A stretch of 8,598 nt of DNA. It comes from Planctomycetia bacterium (GTDB lineage: Bacteria > Planctomycetota > Planctomycetia > Pirellulales > UBA1268). Both the position numbers and the translations under genes were made by a program. Positions 1 to 7,275 of this stretch are shown here, piece after piece. Each line of letters opens with the position of its first letter. Position 1 is the first letter of the stretch. The notes under the pieces were generated by a model, which worked only from the letters and a program-made list of their open reading frames with translations, did not search any database and was not told where the DNA came from. The stretch is from contig RFPF01000116.1 of the NCBI GenBank assembly GCA_009926295.1, positions 1 to 8,598 on the forward strand, given 5' to 3'.

Positions 1-3000
1 CCCGAGGGCCGCCGCCTCGGCGTTGAGCGGCTGGAAGAGCGGATGCATTCCGGCGTTGCGCGCGGAGTCGAAGGGAATCGGTTCCCCGAGCCGGCGGCCG
101 AAACCGTCGCTCAGGACCAAGGCCTGCGACTGCACGTCGCAGCCGACCTGGAGCCCGGACACGCCGCTCCGGGAGCGGGGGTCGACGGGGATGGGAATCA
201 GCCGCGACATCCGCATCATCTCCTCAGGCTTCATGCGGCCCCCGCGTTGGGCCACGACCCTCCCCAGCGGCCACGCGGAGTCCGACACGGGCGGAGCGGC
301 CGCGTCGCTCGTGGCCGATCCGTCCGCCGCGTCCGCCAGAGAGATGCCCAAAAGCTCGCGCCGCGCCGCGACGGTGCGTTCCGCGTCGCGGGCGGAGGAT
401 CGTGAGTCTTCCAGCGACTCGAGCTCCCCGCGCCGCGCCGCAGCCGCGGAAGGATGTGCCGCGAACACGGTCCCGATGCGAGCATAGACCTCCGCGGCCT
501 CGGCAGGCTCGGCCTGCCGGGCCGCCGACAGTTCCGCGGCGACGAAGGCGTCGACATCCTCGCGCACAGCCGTCGGCGCCTTCGACAGCAGTTCGGTGAT
601 CCTGCCGCCGAGCCAGCGTGGTTCCGCCACGACGAGCGCGGGGTCGGCGAGATCCTCGACCATCCGCCCCTCTTCCCCCTCGGGCGAGGGCGGGAGCCGC
701 AGCAGCTCGCGGCACGTCCGCCACGCGTCGTCGAGAGCCCCGGCGGCCAGCAGGTTGTCGATCGCGACGCACAGCAGGGCCTTCGACCGCGGGAGCGGAC
801 CAGCGGCCTCCGTGATCTCGCGCCACAGCGGCGCCGCCGCCCCGAAGTCGCGCCGCATGCCGAAGAGCAGCGCGTCGGCGACGAGGTCGGACGGGACGCG
901 CTGCGGATCGGCCTTCCGCGCCGCGGAGATCGAGCGGAGTCCGTCGGCGATGCGGCCGCGGTCGAGCTCGAGCTGGCCGCGCCACAGGAGCGTCCATGGA
1001 TCGCCGGGCTGCCGGGCCGCCGCGGTCTCGATCCGTGACTCGAGGGGGGCGACCTGATGAAACACGTCGAGCGAATCCAACCCCTGCGAGATCACCTCGC
1101 CGCGATAGGCGAGCAGGTTGCCGGGGATGACGCCGCCGCGGGCGGGAGAGCGGCCGACGATGCCGCCGTCGGCAAGGTCGATCTCGACGACCTCGGGAGT
1201 GTCGAGCGGAACGAAGAGCCGGCTCGCCGTGAGGATGCCGCGGCCGCTCACCGTCGCCGGGGCGAGCGACGCCGGCTTCTTCCAGCAGCTCGTGCCGTCT
1301 TCCATGGCGAGCGCGTCCACGCCGCGGCCACCCACGACGAGCGCCCGGCCCGCGACGATCCCGGCCACGTACAACGATTCGCCCCGCGGCACCTTCCAGC
1401 GCAACGACCCCGTGCGCAGGTCGACGCAGTGCAGGGCGTCCGATTCGGACGGCGTCAGGAGCACGCGACCATCCGCCACGATCGGACAGGCGTCGCGCCA
1501 GCCCCCGGGCGGCGCCGCGTGATCTGCGACGGGCACCCCGTTCACGACCACCCTCCGCATGATTCCGCCGAGCGGCCCGCGGGCCCCGGCCCGGCCGTCT
1601 TCGTCGGCACCGGCGACAGGATAGGTGTAGGCCCAAAGCAGCGTCCTGGTGGCGAGGTCGACCGCGATCGCCGTGCCGGCGCCCGTGGGGCACACGAGCA
1701 CGCCGTCTGAGAAGGCGGGTGAGAGTCCGGAACAACGCCTTGCCCGCGTCTCGGGACGGTCCGCCTGCTGATCCTCGTCGAGTTCGGCGAGCGGTTGCGT
1801 CCACAGCGGACGGCCGGTGGCGGCGTCGACCACGTCGAGACGGATCTCGCCCTTTTCCTCCGCCAGCACGAAGAGCTGGTCGCCGATGGTGAGTGGAGCC
1901 CCGAGATACCGCACCGCCGCCTCGGGGCCGGCGTCGGGCCGGTCGGCCGCGGCAGGGAGTCGCCACGCCGTCGCGCCGCGGGCGGCGAGATCGTGGGCGA
2001 TGAGAGATGCGCCCGCCTCCGGGGCCGGAGCGATCGCTCCGCGTCGCGTCCGCTCTCCCACGTCGCGTTCTCGGGCGCCGGCCTCGATGGCGTAGACGAA
2101 ACGGCCGTTGCTGGACACCGCGCCGCACGTCGCGTCGCTGAACGCGCGGTCGAGGCCACCCACGCCGTCCGCCCGCGATTCCTCACCGTCGCCGCCATCC
2201 GCGGAGGCGAGGGAGTCGACGGCGGCGCCCCGCAGCCAGATCCGCTTGCCGGATGCGAAGTCGACCGCCAGCAGCCCCAGCGGAGACCGCAGCAGGATCG
2301 CGCCGTCGACGGCCAGCGGCGTGCCAGCCGGGAGCAGGGGCGTGTCGCGGTCCGCGAAGAGCCGCCGGCGTTTCTCGAGCAGCCTGGCCTCCTCGGGATG
2401 CCGCGTCAGCGGCACGCGATACCGTGGCACCATGAGTGGCCGCGATGCATCGACCCGCGCGTTGCGGGCTGCGTCGCCGCGAACCATCCACGATTCGGCG
2501 TCGCGGCGTCCGGCCGTCGGCGATCCGGCTCCCGCGATCGCCTCGAGCCATTCGGCGGCGTGGGCTGCGGGGAACGCCAGCGAGACCTCTCGCCCACCGA
2601 GGCGCATCGTCGTGCCCCCGCGCCGGCGGGCGTCCTCCAGCGCTGCCAGTGCGGCGCGGCGGTCACCGGCCCGCCACCATGCGACGGCCTTGACCACCGA
2701 GGCAGTCGGCTCGAAGGCGTCGCCGCCCGCCGACAGCCGTTCCAGCCAGGCCGCAGCCGCCAGCGGTTGTCCCGCGTCGAGCGATTCGAGCGCGGCGAGC
2801 ATCGTCGCCCGCCCGCCTGCGGGGGTGTGTGACCACCGCCGCGCGACCGCCACGATGCCCGCGCCGTCGCCCGCGGCGATCGACTGCTCCAGCATGCGGT
2901 CGGCACGGGCGCGGAACTGCAGGTCATACGCCGACCGCCCGTCGGGAGGCAGCGTTCCGATCAGGCTCGCGGCCTCCGCCTTGATGCTCCGCCAGGTGGC

Positions 3001-3321
3001 CTGCCCGTGCTGCGGTCGAAAGAAGAAGTCGCGATCCCCGGCGAGCATCTCGTCGAGGAGTGTCGCGGCGTCGCTCCAGCGGCCGTCGGCGATGAGCCGG
3101 CGGGCGCGATCCAACTGCCGCTCCTTGAGTCGATCGGTCGGCAGCGAAACCCGCGCTTCGACGGGATCATCGTCGGGATCGACGTCCGGGTTGCGGACGG
3201 CGTTCTGGGCGGAGACCAGGCCGGCGCAGGCGAACAGCGCCGCGATCGCCGCGACGCGCATCGCCGCCGCCCGGCCCGGGGGGCATCCTCGCGACGACGC
3301 TGACGGACTGGTGCGAGCCAT
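1..3321 (-). CDS. Secreted PQQ-like beta-propeller protein with flanking helical repeats (partial, C-terminus off window)
   Basis: I translated this frame through the whole stretch and found no stop in 1107 codons, so the gene runs off the left edge. The first Met (3321) is followed at residue 21 by a second Met that begins a typical export signal, MRVAAIAALFACAGLVSA, with likely cleavage before QN. Met21 (base 3261) is therefore a real alternative start; neither has a strong ribosome site. Residues ~60-270 are helical and TPR-like. Residues ~330-750 hold repeated propeller blades of the form D-G-x-hydrophobic run ... D-x-x-TG-x-x-x-W, for example AVDLATRTLLWAY and CVDLRTGSLRWKV. From ~760 a second helical, TPR-like region follows. 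The family is PQQ-binding-like / BamB-like propeller proteins, abundant in planctomycetes. A role on the outer face of the inner membrane or in the periplasm is inferred; the substrate is unknown. LFAC near residue 31 is a poor lipobox, so a lipoprotein is less likely. Confidence 0.85.
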   Translation of the reverse strand, partial: MARTSPSASSRGCPPGRAAAMRVAAIAALFACAGLVSAQNAVRNPDVDPDDDPVEARVSLPTDRLKERQLDRARRLIADGRWSDAATLLDEMLAGDRDFFFRPQHGQATWRSIKAEAASLIGTLPPDGRSAYDLQFRARADRMLEQSIAAGDGAGIVAVARRWSHTPAGGRATMLAALESLDAGQPLAAAAWLERLSAGGDAFEPTASVVKAVAWWRAGDRRAALAALEDARRRGGTTMRLGGREVSLAFPAAHAAEWLEAIAGAGSPTAGRRDAESWMVRGDAARNARVDASRPLMVPRYRVPLTRHPEEARLLEKRRRLFADRDTPLLPAGTPLAVDGAILLRSPLGLLAVDFASGKRIWLRGAAVDSLASADGGDGEESRADGVGGLDRAFSDATCGAVSSNGRFVYAIEAGARERDVGERTRRGAIAPAPEAGASLIAHDLAARGATAWRLPAAADRPDAGPEAAVRYLGAPLTIGDQLFVLAEEKGEIRLDVVDAATGRPLWTQPLAELDEDQQADRPETRARRCSGLSPAFSDGVLVCPTGAGTAIAVDLATRTLLWAYTYPVAGADEDGRAGARGPLGGIMRRVVVNGVPVADHAAPPGGWRDACPIVADGRVLLTPSESDALHCVDLRTGSLRWKVPRGESLYVAGIVAGRALVVGGRGVDALAMEDGTSCWKKPASLAPATVSGRGILTASRLFVPLDTPEVVEIDLADGGIVGRSPARGGVIPGNLLAYRGEVISQGLDSLDVFHQVAPLESRIETAAARQPGDPWTLLWRGQLELDRGRIADGLRSISAARKADPQRVPSDLVADALLFGMRRDFGAAAPLWREITEAAGPLPRSKALLCVAIDNLLAAGALDDAWRTCRELLRLPPSPEGEEGRMVEDLADPALVVAEPRWLGGRITELLSKAPTAVREDVDAFVAAELSAARQAEPAEAAEVYARIGTVFAAHPSAAAARRGELESLEDSRSSARDAERTVAARRELLGISLADAADGSATSDAAAPPVSDSAWPLGRVVAQRGGRMKPEEMMRMSRLIPIPVDPRSRSGVSGLQVGCDVQSQALVLSDGFGRRLGEPIPFDSARNAGMHPLFQPLNAEAAALG

Positions 3322-3547
3322 TTCGACCCCGGTTTCCGCGGGCGGCCCCCCGGGTTCCCCGGGGCGATCGCCGGACGCGAGGCCGACACCGTTCGAGGCC
3401 CCCGAGAGCGGAACCCTGGACGGAGCGTATCACGTCGCCACGCTTCAGTTTACGGCCGATTCATCCCGCCCAGCAAATCGCGATTCCAGCGGCCGAAAGC
3501 CCGTGGCCGGAACGCACGCCGAACCGCAGCACACCAACCAGCCCTCA

Positions 3548-3565
3548 TTTTTTCCGCAAAAAAAA
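3548..3565 (+). promoter_or_regulatory. T6/A8 tract, likely UP element or bent DNA upstream of HU
   Basis: Six T (3548-3553) and eight A (3558-3565) are separated by CCGC. They stand out in this GC-rich DNA and end 11 bases before the candidate -35. Such tracts upstream of -35 often act as UP elements bound by the RNA polymerase alpha subunit, or as bent DNA. This role is inferred from position. Confidence 0.4.
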
Positions 3566-3576
3566 GGGATTTCGCC

Positions 3577-3604
3577 TTGCAATTCCATCCCCAGAGTCTC
3601 TAAT
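3577..3604 (+). promoter_or_regulatory. Candidate sigma70-type promoter of the HU gene
   Basis: The -35 TTGCAA (3577-3582) matches four of six consensus bases. After a 16-nt spacer, the -10 TCTAAT (3599-3604) matches five of six. Transcription would start near 3611 and give a leader of about 77 nt. The A/T tracts just upstream support the call. Confidence 0.5.
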
Positions 3605-3616
3605 CGCCGACGCTTT

Positions 3617-3660
3617 CGGCAGATCATGCCGGGCTCCGTTTCGCGGTGGGGGTTCTGCCG
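3617..3660 (+). other. Inverted repeat in the HU leader
   Basis: CGGCAGA (3617-3623) pairs perfectly with TCTGCCG (3654-3660), enclosing 30 GC-rich bases, and ends 14 bases before the ribosome site. It lies wholly inside the predicted 5' leader. It may fold in the mRNA and affect HU translation; this is inference, and a 7-bp stem could arise by chance. Confidence 0.3.
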
Positions 3661-3687
3661 CACACAATTTTTCCGGAGGTATTGGCG

Positions 3688-4017
3688 ATGGCGAAGAAGT
3701 CGGGAAGCAAGCCCATGACGAAGACCGAGATCATGAGAAGCATCTCCGAGACGACCGGCCTGCAAAAGAAGGACGTCGTCGCGGTGATGGAGGCCCTCAC
3801 CACCGAGATTCACAAGGCTCTCAAGTCGTCCGGCATCGGCGTTTTTTCGATCCCGGGGCTCGTGAAGGTCGAGCGCCGCAAGGTTCCGGCCCGCCCGGCC
3901 CAGAAGGGCGTCAAGAACCCCTTCACGGGCGAACTGCAGGACCGCCCCGCCAAGCCGGCGAGCGTGAAGGTCCGCGTTCGCGCCCTCAAGAACCTCAAGG
4001 CGATGGTTCAGGGCTGA
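3688..4017 (+). CDS. HU-family nucleoid DNA-binding protein, long-arm planctomycete type
   Basis: The 109-residue protein matches the HU/IHF fold: two N-terminal helices (TKTEIMRSISETTGLQKKDV, 11-30, then a second to ~48), the turn FSIPGLVKV (53-61), a basic beta-arm with NPFTGE (77-82), and a C-terminal basic helix ending LKNLKAMVQG. The proline of NPFTG sits where HU proteins have the DNA-intercalating proline of their NPxTG arm tip. It is longer than the usual ~90 residues, with a short Lys-rich N-terminal extension and a Lys/Arg/Pro-rich arm. The ATG at 3688 is chosen because GGAGG (3675-3679) lies 8 nt upstream; an in-frame ATG at 3646 would swallow that site. Expected role: dimeric DNA bending and nucleoid compaction. 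It is monocistronic, with a terminator directly downstream. Confidence 0.93.
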   Translation: MAKKSGSKPMTKTEIMRSISETTGLQKKDVVAVMEALTTEIHKALKSSGIGVFSIPGLVKVERRKVPARPAQKGVKNPFTGELQDRPAKPASVKVRVRALKNLKAMVQG

Positions 4018-4040
4018 GCCGACGATCGCCATGAAACGCG

Positions 4041-4080
4041 AAACGGGCGGCGTCCTCCGCGGGCGCCGCCCGTTTTCTTT
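4041..4080 (+). terminator. Strong intrinsic terminator after HU
   Basis: A perfect 12-bp stem pairs AAACGGGCGGCG (4041-4052) with CGCCGCCCGTTT (4064-4075), with an 11-nt loop, followed by a T-rich run TTTTCTTTT. It lies 23 bases after the HU stop. The converging hydrolase gene would reach it from the other side, where the T run is broken (TTTCGCGTTTC), so termination on the minus strand is probably weaker. Confidence 0.9.
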
Positions 4081-4125
4081 TGCCTCCCACCGCTCCGGAG
4101 CCAGGCCGGCGGAAAGGGCTCCGCT

Positions 4126-4986
4126 TCAACGACGGCAGACTTCGTCGAGGAACGCCCACAGTTCCTGCGTGGGCGCGTCGCCGTCCTTGCCGAGATCGCT
4201 GCCGATCGTGCCGTGGGTCTTGCCCTCGGCGGCGATCACTCTCCCAGGAATGCCGGCCTTGCCGAGCGCGTCGGCCAGCCACTGAGCCTGGGCCTTCGTG
4301 TCGGCCCGAGACGCCACGTGCAGGATGAGAAAGGGCGGGATTCCCGCGCCGCTGCGCACGTACGTGACGGGGGAAAAATACCGTTGTCGCTGATCGTCAT
4401 CACCAAACACTTTCCGGAAGTTCGCCGAAATCCCGTCGTCCAAGTCCCTGATTCGCTTCGGCACGTCGTACGCCGAAACGTCGATCGGCACGCAGCCCTT
4501 CACCGATTCGAGGGAAACCCCCTCCGCCTTCAGATACCGGTCATCCGTGCACACCAACGCGGCCAGATGCGCTCCAGCCGAGTGCCCCATGACGATGATC
4601 GTATCGGGATCTCCGCGATGCTCCCGCGCGTGATCTCGCACCCAGCGGATCGACTTCGCCACGTCCCCCATCATGTCTTCGAGCGCGACGGACGGCAGCA
4701 GGCGATAGTTGATCGAGACGAACACAAACCCCCTGTCGGTGAACAACTGCGGCTTCTTTTGCGTTCCGCTTCCAGCCTTGTCCCCTTCCTTCCATCCGCC
4801 TCCGTGGATCCACACGATCACGGGCCGGTTCGCGCCCGTGGCCGGAGCGTACACGTCGAGCGACTGCAGTTTGTCGTTCGTGGCAGTGTAGAAGACGTCC
4901 CGTCGTGTGACGGGTTCGGCGGCGTCCAGGGCCCCGGTCCATGGGATTCCTGTGACCACCAACGCGGTCGCGAGGAGGCGTCGCAT
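4126..4986 (-). CDS. Secreted alpha/beta-hydrolase, esterase/lipase-like (BD-FAE-type)
   Basis: The 286-residue protein has the hallmarks of a serine esterase. HGGGW (61-65) forms the oxyanion hole. GHSAG (134-138) carries nucleophile Ser136. Asp229 in SRADT and His258 in KTHGT complete the likely triad. The N-terminus MRRLLATALVVTGIPWTGA is a signal peptide with cleavage near LDAAEP (about residues 20-24), so the enzyme probably works in the periplasm or outside. The family (carboxylesterases, acetyl-xylan/feruloyl esterase-like) removes acyl groups from carbohydrates or small esters; the exact substrate cannot be read. I chose the ATG at 4986 because GAGGG lies just upstream and the signal peptide starts there; an ATG at 5019 adds 11 polar residues and comes within ~20 bases of the tRNA. 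It lies 55 bases downstream of tRNA-Phe on the same strand. Confidence 0.88.
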   Translation of the reverse strand: MRRLLATALVVTGIPWTGALDAAEPVTRRDVFYTATNDKLQSLDVYAPATGANRPVIVWIHGGGWKEGDKAGSGTQKKPQLFTDRGFVFVSINYRLLPSVALEDMMGDVAKSIRWVRDHAREHRGDPDTIIVMGHSAGAHLAALVCTDDRYLKAEGVSLESVKGCVPIDVSAYDVPKRIRDLDDGISANFRKVFGDDDQRQRYFSPVTYVRSGAGIPPFLILHVASRADTKAQAQWLADALGKAGIPGRVIAAEGKTHGTIGSDLGKDGDAPTQELWAFLDEVCRR

Positions 4987-5041
4987 CGGGCCCTCATCAG
5001 TCGTCGACGGTCGTTCCATCGGCTCTCGACGCGAAGTTCAG

Positions 5042-5114
<73 letters not shown>

Positions 5115-5131
5115 GCCTCGACCGACGCACG

Positions 5132-5143
5132 CGTCGATCGACG
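5132..5143. repeat. 12-bp perfect palindrome in the tRNA-Phe leader
   Basis: CGTCGATCGACG reads the same on both strands and lies between the predicted transcription start (~5149) and the tRNA 5' end (5114). It could be a pre-tRNA leader hairpin or an operator-like site. Chance is possible in GC-rich DNA. Confidence 0.35.
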
Positions 5144-5155
5144 TAGCGTGCCTCA

Positions 5156-5184
5156 TTGGTAGAGGCCGGCTGTCGGCATGTCAA
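5156..5184 (-). promoter_or_regulatory. Candidate sigma70 promoter for tRNA-Phe
   Basis: On the minus strand there is a perfect -35 TTGACA (5184-5179), a 17-nt spacer, and a -10 TACCAA (5161-5156) matching three of six consensus bases. The predicted start is near 5149, about 35 nt before the mature tRNA. The perfect -35 with ideal spacing makes it the best promoter match I noticed in the window. Confidence 0.6.
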
Positions 5185-5188
5185 CGAG

Positions 5189-5210
5189 CCGCGGCGGCAC
5201 GGCCCCGCGG
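5189..5210 (-). terminator. GC hairpin after the kinase gene, possible weak terminator
   Basis: CCGCGG (5189-5194) pairs with CCGCGG (5205-5210) around a 10-nt loop, starting 6 bases past the kinase stop and ending just before the tRNA -35. There is no T run, so it is not a standard intrinsic terminator; it may slow polymerase or protect the mRNA 3' end. Confidence 0.25.
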
Positions 5211-5216
5211 AGTCGG

Positions 5217-6536
5217 CTACGGCAGCATCGTCCGGCGGAGGCCGGCGAGGAGCCGCCCGAGAAAGCCGCCGCCCTCGCTTCCGCCCGCCGATCGATCGGC
5301 GTCGTCGAGGACGAGACCGACGCCGTGGGCGTCGATCCCCGTGTCGTGAGATGCTCCCGAAGTTCGCGACGTCTCGTCGACGAGAGGCGTTCCCGCGAGC
5401 ACCGTTTCCGGCCGCGTCGCGGCCCCGTCGGCCCGAGCCACCACCGGCCGGCGCGACATCGCGATCGGCTCAGGTGGCGCCCAGCGTGCGAGGCGGGCGA
5501 TGACCGCCGCAGCCGACGGGGGGCGATCCGCCGGGTTCTTGCGCATCATCGCCTCGACGATGGCGCAGAAGGCAGCGCTCGCCTGCGGGGCGAAGCGACG
5601 GATCGGGGGCGGGGTTTCCGTGAGGTGTCGGCGGGCCTTCTCCTCGCGGGTTCCTCCGGGGAAAGGCACGTCGCCCACGAGGGCGAAGTAGAGCGTGCAT
5701 CCGAGGCCGTAGATGTCGGCGGCGGGCCCCGCGGCGTCCGGGGCGCGGATCTGCTCGGGAGCCATGTAGTCCATCGTGCCGACCACGCGTCCGAGCCGGG
5801 TCGACTCGTCCTCCATGACGCTGCCAGCGAGCCCGAGGTCGAGAACCTTCACGCGGCCCTCGGGGGTGACCAGCAGGTTGCCGGGCTTCACGTCGCGGTG
5901 CACGAGTCCTTTGTCGTGGGCGTAGGCGAGTCCTCGGGCGGCCTGCGTCGCCACGGAGGCGGCCGCAGCCTCGTCGAGAACGCCGAACCGACGCACCTGC
6001 TTGCGCAGATCGAGCCCGTCGATGAGCTCGGTGACGAGGTAGTAGACCTTCCCGTCGTGCCCGGCATCGAGCGCCCTCACGAGGTTGTCGTGGTCGAGCC
6101 GGCCGAGCATGCGAATCTCGCGGCGGAATGCGGCCTCGGTTTCGGGCGTCGATTTGTCGCGCGGCAGCACCTTGATGGCCACCTCCCGGCCCATCATCAC
6201 GTGCTCCGCCCGGAACACCCGCCCCATGCCCCCCTGGCCGATGGCGTCGAGGATCTTGTATTGACCGAGGGTGAGCTTGCGGCGTCCCACGAGCATCTGC
6301 TCCGCCTGGAACGGCGTGAGCAGCCCTCTGGCGACCAGCAGGTCTGCGAGCGCCCTCTCGTGCGACTCCCCGGCCGGCGGTCCGGATCCGGAGCGGGCAT
6401 GCAGAGCGTCCTCGGCGGCCTCGAGATCCGCGGGCGTCACGAGGCCGCTGCCGAGAGCGGTCTCGCGGAACGGGCGGCGCCGACGCGGTTCGCCTTGCCC
6501 GCGGGAATATTCCGGGTTGGATGGATCGTTCGGCAT
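5217..6536 (-). CDS. Hanks-type Ser/Thr protein kinase, no transmembrane segment visible
   Basis: This 439-residue protein contains a complete kinase domain at about 93-355. The glycine loop is IGQGGMGRV (99-107). The ATP-anchoring Lys122 is in VAIK, and the helix-C Glu is ~140. The catalytic loop HRDVKPGN (213-220) includes Asp215, Lys217 and Asn220. Metal-binding DLG (233-235) replaces DFG, a common bacterial variant. APE is at 259-261. All key residues are present, so activity is expected. The N-terminal ~90 residues include LADLLVARGLLTPFQAEQML, a block typical of planctomycete kinases. Unlike many PknB-type kinases, I see no membrane span or sensor domain: the tail (356-439) is Ala/Gly/Asp-rich and ends in a short basic helix (GFLGRLLAGLRRTMLP). 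Start 6536 lies 4 nt after the RluA stop, with GGAAG about 10 nt upstream; ATG 6557, overlapping that gene by 17 nt, is the alternative. It is probably co-transcribed with the RluA gene. Confidence 0.93.
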   Translation of the reverse strand: MPNDPSNPEYSRGQGEPRRRRPFRETALGSGLVTPADLEAAEDALHARSGSGPPAGESHERALADLLVARGLLTPFQAEQMLVGRRKLTLGQYKILDAIGQGGMGRVFRAEHVMMGREVAIKVLPRDKSTPETEAAFRREIRMLGRLDHDNLVRALDAGHDGKVYYLVTELIDGLDLRKQVRRFGVLDEAAAASVATQAARGLAYAHDKGLVHRDVKPGNLLVTPEGRVKVLDLGLAGSVMEDESTRLGRVVGTMDYMAPEQIRAPDAAGPAADIYGLGCTLYFALVGDVPFPGGTREEKARRHLTETPPPIRRFAPQASAAFCAIVEAMMRKNPADRPPSAAAVIARLARWAPPEPIAMSRRPVVARADGAATRPETVLAGTPLVDETSRTSGASHDTGIDAHGVGLVLDDADRSAGGSEGGGFLGRLLAGLRRTMLP

Positions 6537-6540
6537 GGTG

Positions 6541-7275
6541 TCATGACTTCCGGACATCGCCCGAGCCGGGTCGGCCCGGCCGACGAAGTTTACCTCCCAC
6601 GTGCGACGACAAGCCGGGAAACCGCAGTCGCCAGGCGAGCGGCACGGGCGTTTCGAAACGGCACTCCGCATCGGAGGTGGGGTGGCGCAGGGCGAGCCGG
6701 TGGGCGTGGAGGGCGATGCCGGCTGGGAACGGCAGCCTCGCGCCGTAGCGGCGATCGCCCACGATCGGACAGCCGCGTCGGGAGAGCTGCTGCCGGAGCT
6801 GGTGGCGGCGGCCGGTCGATGGAACGAGCTCGACGAGGGAAACCTCCCCGAGCCGTCGCGTGACGCGGGCCCGGACGTGGGCGGCCCGTGGCGCGGAGGG
6901 TTCGGCTCGCGGCGACTCGTCCTCCGGATGGCGTTCCACGAGGTCGTGCCAATCGACCCATTGTCCGAGCGGCGCCGGGAACCTGCCCTCGACCACGGCG
7001 AGGTATTCCTTGTGCACGGCACGTTCCCGGAACTGCGCGGCCAGGGAGGCCGCGGCCGCCGGTGACTTCGCGAACACGATGACACCCGACACGGGGGCGT
7101 CGAGGCGGCTCACCACGCCGAGGAAGGCGTCGCGTGGCCGACTCGACCGGACGAGCGAAAACGCGCTCGGGACGCCCCGCGGGGCGTTCGCCGATGGCAT
7201 CCCGGCCGGTTTGGCCAGTACGATCACCGCGTCGTCTTCGTGGATCGGCAGCAGCGTGGGGCCCGTGTCCTTCAT
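6541..7275 (-). CDS. RluA-family RNA pseudouridine synthase
   Basis: The 244-residue enzyme converts uridine to pseudouridine in RNA. Family motifs appear in order: LAKPAGMP (20-27, the NKPAG strand); SRLDAPVSG (56-64) with catalytic Asp59; KEYLAVVEG (89-97); STGRRHQLR (153-161); and PIVGDRRYG (170-178). The usual HRLD reads SRLD, a variant I associate with planctomycete members. There is no S4 RNA-binding domain. Whether the target is 23S rRNA, 16S rRNA or tRNA cannot be told. The ATG at 7275 is needed to keep the first strand (LLPIHEDDAVIVLAKP); AAGGA lies 15 nt upstream, too far for a good ribosome site. Its start codon shares a CATG with the divergent maf start. The kinase follows on the same strand after 4 nt, or overlaps by 17 nt, depending on its start. 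Confidence 0.9.
   Translation of the reverse strand: MKDTGPTLLPIHEDDAVIVLAKPAGMPSANAPRGVPSAFSLVRSSRPRDAFLGVVSRLDAPVSGVIVFAKSPAAAASLAAQFRERAVHKEYLAVVEGRFPAPLGQWVDWHDLVERHPEDESPRAEPSAPRAAHVRARVTRRLGEVSLVELVPSTGRRHQLRQQLSRRGCPIVGDRRYGARLPFPAGIALHAHRLALRHPTSDAECRFETPVPLAWRLRFPGLSSHVGGKLRRPGRPGSGDVRKS

Larger units (their letters stand above)
3322..3687. other. Intergenic region between divergent PQQ-protein and HU genes
   Basis: This 366-base gap holds the HU promoter, an A/T-tract pair and the HU leader, each listed separately. The half next to the PQQ gene (3322-3480) is GC-rich with CCCGGGG-type runs around 3346-3363. I see no convincing promoter for the minus-strand gene; a TTGCTG...TAAACT pair near 3450-3480 on the minus strand is too weak to call. 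Open frames crossing the gap on either strand have no family signature. Confidence 0.6.

Noticed and set aside
224..2128. Minus-strand open frame of 634 codons
   Set aside because: It is a shifted frame of the real propeller gene: the product is Arg/Gly-rich and meaningless, while the correct frame gives signal peptide, helical repeats and blades.
2108..3718. Plus-strand open frame of 536 codons
   Set aside because: It is antisense to the propeller gene and crosses the intergenic region and HU start. The translation is Ser/Arg/Pro-rich low-complexity with no family motif, as expected of GC-rich shadow frames.
3445..4032. Minus-strand open frame of 195 codons over HU
   Set aside because: It is antisense to HU, which has a strong ribosome site, promoter, terminator and clear family match.
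5178..6863. Plus-strand open frame of 561 codons opposite the kinase
   Set aside because: It is the antisense of a kinase with intact motifs and has no recognisable domain of its own.
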